DNA of 64,000 nt, taken from NCBI GenBank assembly GCA_032821775.1, contig JAVLRN010000006.1, positions 3,100,001 through 3,164,000 of the forward strand. Reading direction: 5' to 3'. Below the pieces are notes generated by a model that was not told the DNA's origin, did not search any database, and saw nothing but the letters and a program-made list of their open reading frames with translations. The stretch is from Sanguinoderma infundibulare (lineage: Eukaryota; Basidiomycota; Agaricomycetes; Polyporales; Polyporaceae). Of this stretch, positions 23,130 through 36,036 are shown piece after piece. The translations under genes were made by a program, and so were the position numbers. Every line of letters starts with the position of its first letter. The first letter of the stretch is position 1.

Positions 23130-24817
23130 ATGACGACGAGGAATCAGAGCGGCGGCCGCATCCTCAGCATCCAGTCCCATGTTGCCTACGGCTATGTCGG
23201 TGGAAAGGCTGCTGTATTCCCGCTCCAGTGCCTCGGATATGATGTTGACGTGAGTGGTCCCAGTCTTTCATTGCTGCCGTCATCTTCCACTCCAGGCCAG
23301 AGATCGAAGCGCTTCCTAACTTCGCGGTGCATAGGTGGTGAACACAGTCAATTTCTCCAACCATTCTGGTGAGTTGATCGTCTTCGAGAGTATTCAGAGA
23401 GCTGACGACAGCTCGCAGGTTATGGCCACTTCGGCGGATCTAGAGCATCCGCAGAAGAACTCTCGCGGATCTTCGAAATCATGGAGCAGAATGAGTTGCT
23501 AATACCCGAGAGACTGCTCACAGGTCCGACTTACCTTCCCAAGAATGCAATTGTCTCTCACGCCCCTGGAATATAGGTTATGTGCCTGGTGCTCAGGCAA
23601 CATCAGCGGTCACTGCGTTGGCTGAAAGGCTTCGAGAACGTCGTCCAGAGCTCATATACCTCCTAGATCGTACGTGCTCAAATTTTCTTGATATTCACGA
23701 AACTTGACGACATCCTCAGCCGTTTTGGGAGATTCTGGACGGCTATACGTTTCCCCGGAGGTCGTGCCCATATACCGCAATGCTCTTCGATTAGCCACCA
23801 TTATCACGCCTAACTGGTTTGAGGTCGAGTATGTCTGAACATTCTCCAGGGAACTGCTAGCCTTGTAACTAGCCATATTGAGACCCGGCCTAAAAACGTA
23901 AAGGAGACGGTGGACAGGAAGGTATCGCGAGGACCGGAACTAGGATTGTAACAGGAAGCCATTTCTGGTCCTGTTACAAGGCTGTTCCGGCCAGCGATAT
24001 CTGCCATTGCCCGTCGTGAAGGCACGTCGCGCTTAACGGCCGAGCACGATTCGGAGGCCCATTTTGACAGTTAGACCTAAAGGATGGCCTCTGTGTGGTT
24101 CTGTCTCGTTCTCTTCCCCGTCTTGGACCACGCACGCGAGGGCCTCCCTTAACGGCTAGTGACAAGATTAGGGTGTGAGACTTTACACTGTTCTGACTAT
24201 ACTGCAGGGTCCTTACAGACACCAAACTCACCGACGCCGCCTCCCTCCGGCAGGCCATCCGAACCCTTCATGAAACATACCACGTTCCCCACGTAGTCGT
24301 CAGCTCCATACCCCTCAAGCCCTGGCTTCTCGATCTCCTTCCCCCACACCTCCGTCCAGCCACCTCCGCCTCCGCCTTCCTCGCCTGCATCGCGTCCTCT
24401 CAACAAGGTGCCGACGTTGCCGTCTACGCCATCACCTTTCCATGCCTCCCAGGCTACTTCTCCGGTGTCGGCGACCTCTTCTCCGCCCTCGTCCTCGCGC
24501 ACTTCGACGAACGCAAAGCCCAACCGACGGCATCCAGCGACAAGTCGGACTCGGAGACACCGTTGTCACGCGCGGTGTCGCGCGCGGTGAGCAAGACGCA
24601 CGCGATGCTCGTGCTCACCCATGAGGCTGCGGCCATGCTCCCCGAGGACGAGCGGACGGCGACGGACGAGGAGGCGGACGCTCGCGAGCCAATGCGGAAG
24701 ATCAGGCGGATGCGCGGCCGCGAGCTGCGCTTGATCCAGGGACAGGACATCATTCGAGGTACGCAGCCTGTAGAGCATAGAACGCTGCAACTTTGGGATG
24801 GGTTCTGGGGGGCGTAG
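23130..24817 (+). CDS. pdxK: Pyridoxal kinase, copy B
   Basis: Same six-exon structure, length class and motifs as copy A ([47 protein letters not shown]). Splice sites are kept: for example, intron 1 starts GTGAGTGGTCCC and intron 5 starts GTATGTC. Residue 8 is Gly instead of Asp as in copy A. Intron 5 holds the short 315-bp element (23857-24171). No frameshift or stop is seen, so it is probably functional. Almost identical to copy C. Confidence 0.88.
23857..24171. mobile_element. TIR element (MITE-like) in intron 5 of pyridoxal kinase B, short form
   Basis: 315 bp with ends CTAGCCTTGTAACTAGCC and GGCTAGTGACAAGATTAG, which pair as 18-bp inverted repeats with about three mismatches. An internal inverted pair (GATTGTAACAGGA...TCCTGTTACAAG) is also present. 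It has no coding capacity. The same element is at 36764-37078 and 48216-48530. Confidence 0.65.
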
Positions 24818-25019
24818 AAGTTCAAGGACCGCAATATTACTTTGCACGTAATTGGTGTTCAGTGGTTGGCGATGTACCTGATGTCAAACGTGCGACGAGC
24901 TACAACGAGCCATACCTACTTCAAGTCTGGCTTTTGTGCCACCACTGGCAAAAACGGTAATGGACACTGCCGGATGCACTCAGCGCTGACCCCCGAGGAT
25001 AGCGACCCACCCACACAAT

Positions 25020-25453
25020 CCCCCTAATCTCCTCTCTCTCATCGACGACTAGAGCAACACGGGTCCCCCTCATCCTCCTCCTCCCCACCTCCTGACAACT
25101 TCACAGTTCTTGAACAGCCCCGCCGAATTCAAGCTGGACCTGCTGTACGCTTGTCTCGACTATGACATGAACAAGCTTGCTTCAATCGGAGGAGACGGGT
25201 TTCTCCCGGCATCATGGTCGTCCAGCGTGCCAACTCGATCTCGGAGACTTCGCTCTCTAGCGATGATGTAGTCATCGGCTTCAAGACCAGAGCCATCTAC
25301 GAGCAAACGTTGGACATGCTCACCAGGCTCTCGCGCGACAGGTTGCTGGAGATGTACGATCGATCCGAGAGTATGCGCCCTCGGGGAGCAGGCATAGCAG
25401 CTTTCCTGTTCGAAGGTCTTTACCTGCGGAACCAAGAAGGCCGGGCAGAGTAG
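25020..25453 (+). pseudogene. Unidentified gene fragment, unit B copy
   Basis: Copy of the fragment at 12090-12521. It ends RGAGIAAFLFEGLYLRNQEG and a stop at 25453. Closer to the unit D copy than to unit A. Confidence 0.35.
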
Positions 25454-26191
25454 TTGCCCCGGCTCGGCGATGTGCTCTTATAACTCTTCTCTTATCTGGC
25501 ACTCATATGTCCGAGTTAAGCACTGATGCGGGCATCTTCGGTATTGGCAAAGAAGAGGGAGGAGTGCTGCTTCGGAGAAACCTCGTGCCGTGCTGGCGTG
25601 GACTCAGGCTTCGGTGGTTAAACGCTGAGGGACCGATTCCAGGGAGTCTACTGGGAAGAGTTCGTGCTGAGAAACGTTGACCCATTAATATCTGTATTTC
25701 ACGAATATCATAGACCAAGACACACCCGCTTCAAGTCCACGGAATGTTGCACGAGCTATTCCGTTGCGCTTTAGCGGCCGAATGGGCGCTTGTCACCCAT
25801 CCTTTCCTAATCGGGTAGCTGTGTTGAACTCCGCCGTCCACGCGCCGCATGTTGCAATTTGCAACCAACCGCCAACATCATGATACTCCTTCCCCGTCAG
25901 GCTTCCTTGTTCACAGGATTCTTTATCATATCGTATTGTGAGCCATATCTGGAAGGATTGTCTGCACAAAAACTGACTCACGTCGTGCCGACGGGACTGA
26001 GCCACCTTCCGTAGCTCCAGGCGTATGCCGTTCTGGCGCACAAAAGAACAGTCGGAGTTTGTAAACACCTCCTCGTGCGCATAAAAAGCCGAAGCATGAG
26101 TCCATAATTTGATACACTCCTTCTGTCTACAACAATTGCGCGTTCGAACCAAGGCAAGGAACTTGCGACTCTCCTCATCGACGAGTGCGGT

Positions 26192-27451
26192 ATGGGTCCA
26201 CGCTTCCATCTGCTCGGCGATGAGCTCTTCTCCGAGTTGTTCTCTACCCCCGGCCCGAGTAAACAGGAGCACGAGAAGTTCAAGGAGCCGGAGCTCTCTG
26301 AGGGCGTGGCAAAGCGTGCGATTTACCCAGAACTGGTGCGTTGCTCCGATCGCTAACCGCTCCTACATACCCACCTAATCGAGACTGTGGCTGCGTAGGC
26401 CAAGGTCGTCCAGTCCGTCTTGGACGCCGCAGGGTGCGACGACCTGCACTTCTTGGATACCGCGAACCACAAGGCCAAGGACGGCAATTCGGGCAAGAAG
26501 CATACGTTTAACGACGGCGGGATCTACACGAAATCCTCCTTGGCATGCGCGGCGACCGACTTCACCGCCGACGATCGCAAGAAGAGCCGCATGAAAGCGT
26601 CGGACCTGAAGAAGCGTGCTCTTGGGCGTCGGTCCTGGTTCTGGATTGACGTTCCATTCGAGGCCAAAGGCGCGGACCAGCGCTCTGCATTCTATTTCAA
26701 GACCAAGCCGAGAGGATACAAGCGTAAGTTTGCGGCTTCGGCTGCTGGTGCTTCCCGATCAGCGAAAGATGCTGGTCAGGTTTCGGAGAAGGCTACAGAG
26801 GCCGCAACCGAGGGCGCGGATCAAGAGGAGCAAGGACATGCGGACGAGGATGAGGAAAGTGGTGGCGTCGCGGCAGAGGCTGGAGGAGAAGCTGGCGAGG
26901 TCGCCGTGCGGAACGCCCCCGAAGCAACGAACGCCAGAGCAGCTGCGGGCGCTGAGGGCGGCGCCAAGTCGACCGCCGAACGGAAGACCACAACGCGGAA
27001 CGTGCCGCCCTTCATCAGGCTTTCGAAGGAGGGAAAAGTCGCGCTTGGACAATTCCTCGAGTACCACATGAACGTCTTCAAGTTCCAGCACCGCACCTTC
27101 TGCTTCTCTGTCTACGTCTGCTACGACATGGCGCGCCTCTGCTACTTTGACCGCTCTGGAGTCTACGTTACGGAGCCGTTCCTGTGGATCAAGAAGACGT
27201 CGCTCCTGCACGACTTCGTCTGGAAGCTCGCGAAGTTGATGATGGCGAAGGGTCTGGCGGCCCTTGGACGGGTCCCGACTGCGAAGCTCGCGGAACCCGA
27301 AGCGAAGGCCAAGTTCATGGCGCTCAAGGACGACATTACGCTTGACGAGCACGTTCGAGAGGGTTTCAATATGGGGAGCGTAGAAGTTCAAGGACAGCAA
27401 TATTACTTTGCACGTAATTGGAGTTCAGTGGTTGGCGATGAGCACACATAA
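26192..27451 (+). pseudogene. Truncated FunK1 kinase, N-terminal stub B
   Basis: Exons 26192-26335 and 26399-27451. Same truncation point and same tract-T-encoded tail as stub A, and no catalytic domain. The upstream TATA box is altered (GCATAAAAAG near 26080 instead of GTATAAAAAG). Many positions agree with the full-length gene rather than with stub A (for example FCFSVYVCYDMA). Non-functional as a kinase. Confidence 0.85.
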
Positions 27452-27958
27452 TGCCGGTACCTGATGTCGATGGTGCAACGAGCTACAACGAGCGATACCT
27501 AGGAGGCTTTGAGTCTGGCTTTTGTGAGAGCAGGAACGGTTGCTTTCCTGCATGGAGGTGGGGTTAGCTTTCTTCCCTCAGCGTTGCCGGATGTACGGAA
27601 GAGGCGGGTGTCGGAGCACGGCAATGTATTTCGTTCGCGCGGATGTGTGGCTGTGTGCGTGCGATAGCCGAGGCGTTGAGTAGAGTATGGCCAAGTGGGG
27701 CAAGCGGCGACGGGAGTACCAGGTAGAACGAGTGTGATAGGGCATATTTTGAGCTCTATAGTACGGTAGGAGCATGTTTTAGGGACTATAGTACAGTAGG
27801 AGGCCTCTGTGCTATGGTATAGGCGTCTGAGGGACAGGAGGACATGTTCCGGGCAGCAGCGCGCACTCAATTCGACCATCAGGGAGTTCAGCGAAACCGC
27901 CGTATTTCATTGGAGCTGCCTAGTACACTCAGTACACTACTCGTATATACACACTATG

Positions 27959-29214
27959 AACTCCCGCAAATCATCGTCCATCCATCTCGAGAGTCGGGCA
28001 GCATGTGATGCACATGGCCCCACAGCGAACCAACTAGCTCACCCTGGAGTGTCGCTTCCACGGTTTTCAGGTGGGAGATTGTGAGACATGGGATGACGTG
28101 CGAGCGGTGATGTAGGGAGGAATACCGGAAGTGGCTGACGTCGTCCACTGGCGAGCGGAGATCGTACCGAGCGTCCATACTGAGAAAGTTCGAGATTCGC
28201 ACCCGAAGGCCTGAAAATTCGAATCAACTTCAGCGGGCCGCGCGGGACTCGTTCAAGGACGTACCATGTTCGGGTACCCCGCAAAAAATGGCACAGTACA
28301 ATTGCGTTCCGGGCGGACGCGGTACCAAGATGCGTGCCCAAAGCTACGAATGTTCTGTTGACAGGCCACGGTAAGTGTTCGCGACGACGCGCTCCAAAGC
28401 GATCAGAAGAACAACGTACCAAGCGTGTCCTTGAAGGGATCGCGCCCTCGACACGAGGACTCCATCGATGCTGGCTGGCCTTTGCGAGCTCTGCACAGTA
28501 CTCGCGCGCCTCCGCTCGTTGCTTCCCTGCTGTGCATCTCTTTTGTCATGCGCGCACTGTTTTCCTGTTTTCGTTTTCGTTCTACTCAGTGCGCACGCCT
28601 GGAAACACATCAACCGCAGTACCAAACCAGCCTAAATGATTACGTACCAAGGTCACTCCCTCGGTTGTCAGTTTGGAAACGTCGAGAGATGGGATAGCGC
28701 ACGAAGGGTGCTGTATGGAGGAATACCGGAAGTGGCCGACGTCATCCACGGGCAAGCGGAGATCGTGGTACTGCGGAAGTTTGAGATTCGCACACGAAGT
28801 CCTCAATATTCGAATAGACATCAGTGCACCGCGCGAGACTCGAAAATCATACGAGCGAGAACATACCATGCTCAGATACTCCACCATGCACTTGCGAATG
28901 AGCGGAGGCGGTACCAGGGTGCATGCACAGAACTACGAATGTTCTGTGGACAGGGTCGAGTAAGCATTCGTGAACACGCGCTCACATGCGATCGGAAGAA
29001 CGACGTACCAAGAGTGCACTTAGCGCGATTGCTCGCTGCAAATGGGATGACGATGGCCTTCTCGCCTGCCCCTGCGCATTTTTTCCCCGACTTGTCTACG
29101 TGGTCGAGGCCGAGCACATCCTCTGCGAGCTTGTGATCATAGACCGTATCCTCTGGAAAACAACAGTGATGAGCATCGATCTCGACGCGCGTGTGATCAC
29201 AAGGTTAATCCACT
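27959..29214 (-). pseudogene. Two diverged MFS-derived modules, unit B
   Basis: Near-identical copy of 15055-16310, with only scattered substitutions. Confidence 0.45.
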
Positions 29215-29695
29215 AACCTTCTTCGATGCATGACAGCTGCTTAAAGGTCGCGACCTGGATCAATGCAAAGCAATACCTCATCAAGTCTCGGTTTCCGAGA
29301 CCTTCTCGCCCTACCAATGCCGCCCAGAATTCAGCATTCGCTCCGCTCAAGGGAAAGATGGTACTGACTGGTTCGATGACAAAGCGGAACGGCATACCGT
29401 GTGTCCTCGACACCTCCTTCGCAAAGTGGAACACGCTGATGACCTTGTCCGCGTCCGCCGCTTCTGGTTCCTCGTGTGGGATTTCCTGCACAAGCACGGA
29501 AGACAATGTCATCACCATGTCCTGGACGCGAGCGCGGGACCACCGACATCTGCGTACGAATCGACCGGATCGGGAATGCTCCCGATCATCTCCCAGCCCG
29601 TGGACTCCTTCTACGTCTTGCTGTCGGGACACTTCGACACCTCGAACACCCGGATTTTGCTTGTGTCCCGGGCATGAGCTTGACCTGCTTCGCAA
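29213..29695 (-). pseudogene. Unidentified gene fragment between MFS and laccase remnants, unit B
   Basis: Copy of 16384-16791. The open frame is slightly longer here (160 codons) because of a substitution at its 3' end. Confidence 0.3.
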
Positions 29696-29744
29696 CCTCA
29701 GCGGTGAGGTCGTGCACCGAGCTCGCCTTCGGCAGCAGGAACGG

Positions 29745-31330
29745 GTGCGTCAGTTCTCGATCCAGACATCATCGACACCGGTCCAGATATCATGACCCCT
29801 GCGAAGTGCGAATGTCCGCGCGATATATGGACCTTTGGAGGTGCCAGTCGATGTGACAGTGGAAGAACCACGGGCACGGGTTGTCAGTCTGCACAAATGA
29901 GAACGAGAACGTTTGTCAGGAACTGCAAAAGAGCAGGTGCACACACGTACGGCTGCTTACCCTGAATCGGATCGTGACGTTGTCGGTTCCGCTGCCAATG
30001 TTCACGACATCGCGCCTAACAGGGTTCACGTAGTTCGGGGTCTCCTGGCCGGCGCTTCGCACGATGGAGAATGCGCGCTGTTTATCCGAATGTCAGCCAT
30101 TAGCATCTCAAACACGAAAGAAAAGAACTGAGCACGCACCCCATGCAAGTGGAGCACATGCGGGCCGCCTATGTCCAGCGCCGGGATGGTGATCTCGATG
30201 GTCGCGTTCCTCGGCAGGCCGTACGCGCTCCCCTTGGGGAGGAGGTCCTGGGCCCGCTGCACGCCACTCAGGATCTGGAGGAGGACGAGGAGTTCCGGGT
30301 TCACCCACGACTTGCTGCCGAGGCTGAACGAGGGCACGCTATCGTCCTAGAGTTTGCTCAATGAGTGGCCTGTATACCTGGGATGCAAAACGAGAGACGT
30401 ACGAAACCAGGCACGAGGTTAAGAGCGACGTCCACGCCGCCGACGTAAGGTTCCCCAGGCTGCGTGGCGCAGCGTCAATCAGCACACGTCGACGATTGCA
30501 GGCAAGACGGTACCATACCGTGGCAGGGTTCGTCAAGGGGTGCAAGTTGTACTCGAAGAGGGGGTCGACGGACTTAACCTCCAGCTCCTCGGGCTCCGCT
30601 CCCGGCGCGCCGTCGTAGCGCAGAATAGCAGAGTTGATCCCGTTTGCGTGACCCAGTGCCCTGTCGTTCAGCATGGTGTTCGGGAGAGCGCGGATCCAGT
30701 AGTGCTTGATCTCCTGGTTCGTGTTCAGCTTCCGGAATCTAGGCGAAAAGTGAGTCCAAAACAAAGCGCGGAGATAAATGATGCGAGCTTACAATGAACG
30801 AGTACCGCTGAGCCGCGAAGATCTGGATCTCATCGACAGTGAGCGGGACAGTATTCTGGCCATCAGCCTCGATGACGGTCATGGAGTGCCCCACCATCGC
30901 GAATTTGTAGTTGGGATCGCAGGAGATACTGACGAGGCGGAACCGGTAGCTGGAGAGAATATGGCCCACGATCAGACGATTCGGGGACCGAACAATCAAG
31001 AAATGGCACGCACCGCTTTCCCTGCATCACCCGGATGACTGCCAGCTCCGACATCAGGTTCTCCCACCAGCGTCCCATGCCGTTGATCAGGTTGGAGTCT
31101 GGCTTCCTGCAGGATGCGCTGGCGTCAGAACGTGCTCAAGAACGCTGAAGGCCTAATACTTACGGAGGACGATGCGAAGGAAGCCAGGCCGGGGCTGTGA
31201 CATGGTACCAGTCCGCGAGCGTAATGATGGGGCCTGCTGTAGAATGGTGAGCATATTGCGAACATTGAGGGAGCATCAGCCGCATACCATGGTCAAATAA
31301 GGCGGCCGAGTGCAGAGACCGTCGTCACCT
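29745..31330 (-). pseudogene. Laccase pseudogene, unit B
   Basis: Near-identical to the unit A laccase remnant, with the same missing N-terminal copper motifs and the same lesions. The shared lesions show that the gene was already dead before the unit was duplicated. Confidence 0.8.
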
Positions 31331-31335
31331 GCAGT

Positions 31336-32891
31336 AGTTATAGTCGATGGCCGCCGCGAAGGAAAGCATGAATGGGGAGCGGGGAGAAGGGTACCGTGAT
31401 GAATGTCGAGGAGATGGGGCAGGGATAGACAGAGGGATGGGTGTCGAGACGACCGAAGGGATACAAGTCCCCGTTCACGACCGACAGTGTGGCCAAAGCA
31501 GCACAAACAGTTGGCTAAGCCCCGCTGCTTAGCCATCTTGCGACATCTATTTTTTGAGTCAGCGCATCCGCAATCAATTACCCGCAAATTTGGTTCATCT
31601 GATGCTGCGTGCGCTCACGTACCTGAGAATTCATGGCCGCTGCTAGACCGTTGCCACTGTTACGGCCGGTCCAATCCACGGACATACATTCCGGGTACCT
31701 CGAACACTGGGAGCAGCATTATAACAGCATGATTACGCATAGAATCCATAGGCCACGTAGGGCTGAGGATGGACTGGCGTCCTTGACACCAATGCGCGTC
31801 GACCACCGTAGCTGGCCAAAACCTGGCACTGAAGTTTCGGACGGGGATGTCAATGTCGCAGAGGAGGCTTCTGTGGCCTTCTGTTTTCCCCATGTGCGCG
31901 ATGATATGGGAGAATCGGTGATGAACATGGATGACATGGATTTGATGAGCTTCTGTTGGGTCCTTCGACGACGCTGCTCACGCATGGGCTTCGCGGATGG
32001 CTTGTCAGCTGAGATGCAGCTGCGTCCAGAGTTGTTCCAGATTGGCACATACCGGCAGGGTTACAAAGCGGCAGACAGGGCGAGCGGTCCTCGGAGGTGT
32101 CTGGAAGGGCCTCTTGCTCTGTGATCCCAGGATGATTGGCGGCTTGCGTGAGTGACATTCGCTTCTTCGGGACGCCTCGCACGGCCTATACGGAGTCCAC
32201 AGTCAGTAATGAGCGAGACCTGGCCGGATCCCCCGGGTGCATCATTCTCAAACAATTCCAATTTGCAGTATCCATCATAAAGATAACCGCAGTTAGACGC
32301 AAATCAGTCGCAAGGATTCTGTCCCTGGCAGCGACTTTGTGCAGTCTGGCTTGCCCGCAGGCTGTACCCGGCGTATCAGAAATCCCATAATTACGTACCA
32401 GAAATTGATCTCTTGCACAGATCTTCGTGGATGCGGAGAATTGGTTTGCCGGTCGTCGACGGTGGTGGTGGGAATCAAGTTGATCAAGCGCTGAAGTATG
32501 CGAGGATGAGTGGACAAAATAGGGGACGCAAGCCGCATCCCGGTGGAGTGGAGAAAGCAAACTGTCAGAAAGAATTTCGATAGAAAGACGGATCACGAAC
32601 ATAGATTACTGGCGTGCGAGTCTGTCTTGCGGCGCTCGGACGGTGAGTTCCAGATGCCGATGCGCGATGTGCGTCCCTTGACAACCGCGGGGAGCGCGCG
32701 TTCGCAAAGTATCTCGCCAATCAAGATGCTCATCTGGAGGTTCCACGCGCACGGATGCGGCGACCTTTGAGCCGCGGTCGTCAGAGATCTTGTGGGTCCT
32801 GGCCGGGGGCCGACGCATCGGGTAGGCACGCCTCGGAATTGAGAGTCGATCTAGGCTTGCAGCATTGATGCAATGGAGTCTGTGCGGCAGA
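31336..32891. other. Unidentified segment of unit B
   Basis: Copy of 18430-19984, with a short rearranged stretch near 31440-31490. No recognised gene. Confidence 0.35.
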
Positions 32892-34087
32892 CGTCAGATA
32901 CACCAACTAAACACTGACATTCGTCAGAACTACGGTAAGAAATGAATGTGTATTTACACGTAACATCCGAACACACGTAGAGAGGAGATGGACGCAAATA
33001 GGTTGGTTCATCTGGCGAACGCGAACGAGGTTACGAGGTAGAGTCGTTGCAGGTGCGGGAAATAGTGACCGCGTCTCGGGGACTAAAGGTAAGGTCATGT
33101 GTGAGTACCCCGAGCTCGCAAAGAAGAATGCAATGACGAATGGAGCACTCACTTGGCAGGCCATCCGGCTAGCGATTCGATATCCGCATCGCCTGGTCAA
33201 ACATCTCCAGTAGCTGCGCACCCTCCACGGCAAGGTCCCAGAGTGATCCAAGCTTTTCGACGACAAGCCCCAGACTGAGGAACATGCGGACGGCGTCTTG
33301 CGCAAGGAGTTCCGCGCGTTCGTATCTCCTTCCTCCCATTTCGCCAGGGCGCGCGGGCTGACAAGGAATTACTCTGCCACACTTGCAGCACGCACTGTAA
33401 GCCGCGCGACTTCGCGAACAGGACCGACATTCGCTACGAGCCCTCGGCGATCGTCGACCTGAAGTACCAGTCTCGCCCGTCGAAGCTCATCGTGGGCGAG
33501 CGCATGATCCCGCACGACTTGGTCCACACGACAGACGTCAACCCCTTGAACATCCACGATGCCATGCCTTCCGACATGCGCTGCATGATCCCTGCGTTCC
33601 CGGGCGATATCGGCGTGAGGAAGACCACGTAGCGCGCTTTAGGACCCGCGGAGCACATAGACGTCCTGGACGGGTTTTTGAAGCATTTCGAACAACGTGA
33701 TCATGAGAAGGTGTTTGACGTGATCTGCGTCTGCGCGACGAGCACGGACGACATGGACGACACGGGCGAGCGATTCTTTTTGCGTCGAGCTTTCCACCTC
33801 CTTTGCAGCTGCCGCAGCCCTCGAGGCACTGGTCGAAGTGGACGGTTGTCTCACTGCTATGTAGTACGCGTGTCGGGAGTGACTAGAACGGATCTACAGT
33901 CTGCTAGGGAGATGGGGTCATCGCCAATGGGTACTTCGAGAACAGCGTGGCGTACATTCTCGCCCGACTGGCTCGCGCCACGATGGATGATGACATCGGT
34001 GAGTTCGGGTACGCGTTTGCGGGGGAGGCAACTTGGCTCGGCACAGGGACGCGTTTCCATTCTGGCGACGACTAGGCGAGGAAGCCT
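32892..34087 (-). pseudogene. START-gene 5' fragment, unit B (split in two)
   Basis: Copy of 19985-21180, interrupted at the same point (33241-33878) by the phenol monooxygenase fragment. Confidence 0.8.
33241..33878 (+). pseudogene. Phenol 2-monooxygenase C-terminal fragment, unit B
   Basis: Copy of 20334-20971 with the same internal stop after GVRKTT. Confidence 0.75.
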
Positions 34088-34582
34088 AGCCAAAGACCGT
34101 GTCAGCTGGCGCACACAAAAACGAAGGGATGAGACTCACGCACCCAGTCCAGACTGCGCTCACAAGCGAAGCGCGGTGTGATCGCCCTGTTACAGTCAGT
34201 TCCGAACAGCGTGCGCAGAGGGAGAACCGGTCGTGGAAGCTCACCTAGACGACAACTTGGTACAGGTACCGGTGCATGACCGGTGATTGATTTCAGCCGA
34301 CTTGAGGGGGTCGCATTTGACTGAAGGGCACGCTTGCCGGGTCGTGCTCGTGTCGCGTTCAGTCGAGTCCCGTCCATTCCGATGCTCAGAACAGGCTGAA
34401 CTTGTTCAGTTCGAGCCGACTCCCTGTCCGAGCACGAGCGGGCTCAGGAGAATACCTTGTGCATCTGGGCGAGAACGTGGGTCTGGAGAATAGGGATGGT
34501 TACGGCGGGAAAGTGTATTCAAGCGCGAGTATACATTCGCGCGTAAGATGTGGGTTTGACGACGGTGATTTGATTGATGAAA

Positions 34583-35563
34583 TTAGCTCGAGCCTCCGAG
34601 CACCGGCGGCGTCTGCTTCACTTGATACCGCTTCGAGTGCGGATCGCGACGAGAACGTGGCCGGGAAGCGGCGATGTCGGGCTTGCGTGGGTTGATTTCG
34701 AGTGGTTGGACGACCGCCTCCCCTGAAGAAAGGTAGTATAAAAGACGAGCAAGCGGGATGCAAATGCTGCAGTACTCACCTGTGTTGTACACACCCCACC
34801 CGTTGGCACGTCCTGCCTCGGGCTCCTCGCATCTGGTACGTCCTCTCCACGAGAGTGTTGTCCGGACATCTGCGCTGACCGTTCGACATACAGCGGCGCG
34901 GCGACATCGAAAGGTGGGCTGGACACCGAATGGAGGTATGTCAGTCAATCTAAAGTGCTTAAGGTTAACGCTCACCATGTCCTTGATTCGTGTGTAACGG
35001 CGGTCCGGAAGAGGTCGTGACGATCGCCGGCATTGGGCGGAGGCGGAGCGACGGTGGCGAGTGTTGGAGCAGGCATGTTCCTCTGGGGCGACCGCTTGTT
35101 GGCCGGGTTTCGGGGGGATGAAACGAACGAGTAGGTCTTGCTGTTGTTTCCGCGGGTGAGCATGACTGATTCTCGATTCGCTTTGGTACGGTCTTGGTAT
35201 GCGCCGGGGGCGTTCTTGGATGGTGACTTGGGCGGTCGCCGAGGGTGGGATAGAGAATGCGGTGGGGATAGGTTCGAGGTGACGAGGACAACGGGATGGG
35301 ATAATCCTTGTCTCAAGTCCGCGTATGTGTCGAGCCCGGTTCGAGTTCGAGTGGCACTCCGCCGTGCTCACTGATTGATCACTGGCTGTAGTGGGCGTGG
35401 GGTGGTGTTGGTTGCGACGCGACGCGACTCGTGGGGGTTTCTTTTTCTGAGCCAGGAACGGGGTGGAACTTTTTATGGACGGTGAAGTCGCTACAGCGCT
35501 GGAGACAGGACGTAGATTAATAGCATGTTGCAGAGAGCGTATAGAACGTACCCCGGGGCACAT
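34583..35563 (-). pseudogene. APH-family phosphotransferase remnant lacking the catalytic loop, unit B
   Basis: Identical at protein level to the 326-codon frame at 21676-22656. Same deletion of the catalytic loop. Confidence 0.5.
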
Positions 35564-36036
35564 ATACCAGAGGCGATATATCCGACAACGTAGTCAGAGG
35601 GAAAAGGGAAAGTGAAGGAGGCAGCACGAGCACATGTCAAGCGCGGTCGAGGCAACAAGGAGCATCAAGGAGTCAAGCTTCAAGTCTACAGCAACCATCG
35701 TGTCGGCAGACGCGTCCGAGGGCGGGCGAGGCCAGGCGATGAATGCGAGAGAGAGAGAGAGCGAGTCGGAGCGGGAGACAGAGACACAGACAGAGCTCGA
35801 GTGTGAAGGGCCCACCACGCGTCATGTCACACGGGCCGGCATCGGCCGCAGCCACTGTCCACGCGCATCTTGGTCTCGGACAGCCAACAGCGACCATCCG
35901 GGCGACCACATGGAGTTCACAAGTCCATCGCCGCCACGCCGAGGACGATCGAGTCAGGGAAGACGTCCAGCACCGCAGAAAAAGCGTTGGCTCGAGGTCG
36001 CTCGAGCCTGGCCCAGCACTACCACCCACACTCACG

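Larger units (their letters stand above)
23012..35918. repeat. Array unit B
   Basis: Same gene order as unit A. From about 27.3 kb its body matches unit A almost base for base (for example, the 326-codon APH-remnant frame translates identically), while its FunK1 module (24.9-27.3 kb) is closer to unit D than to unit A. Confidence 0.85.
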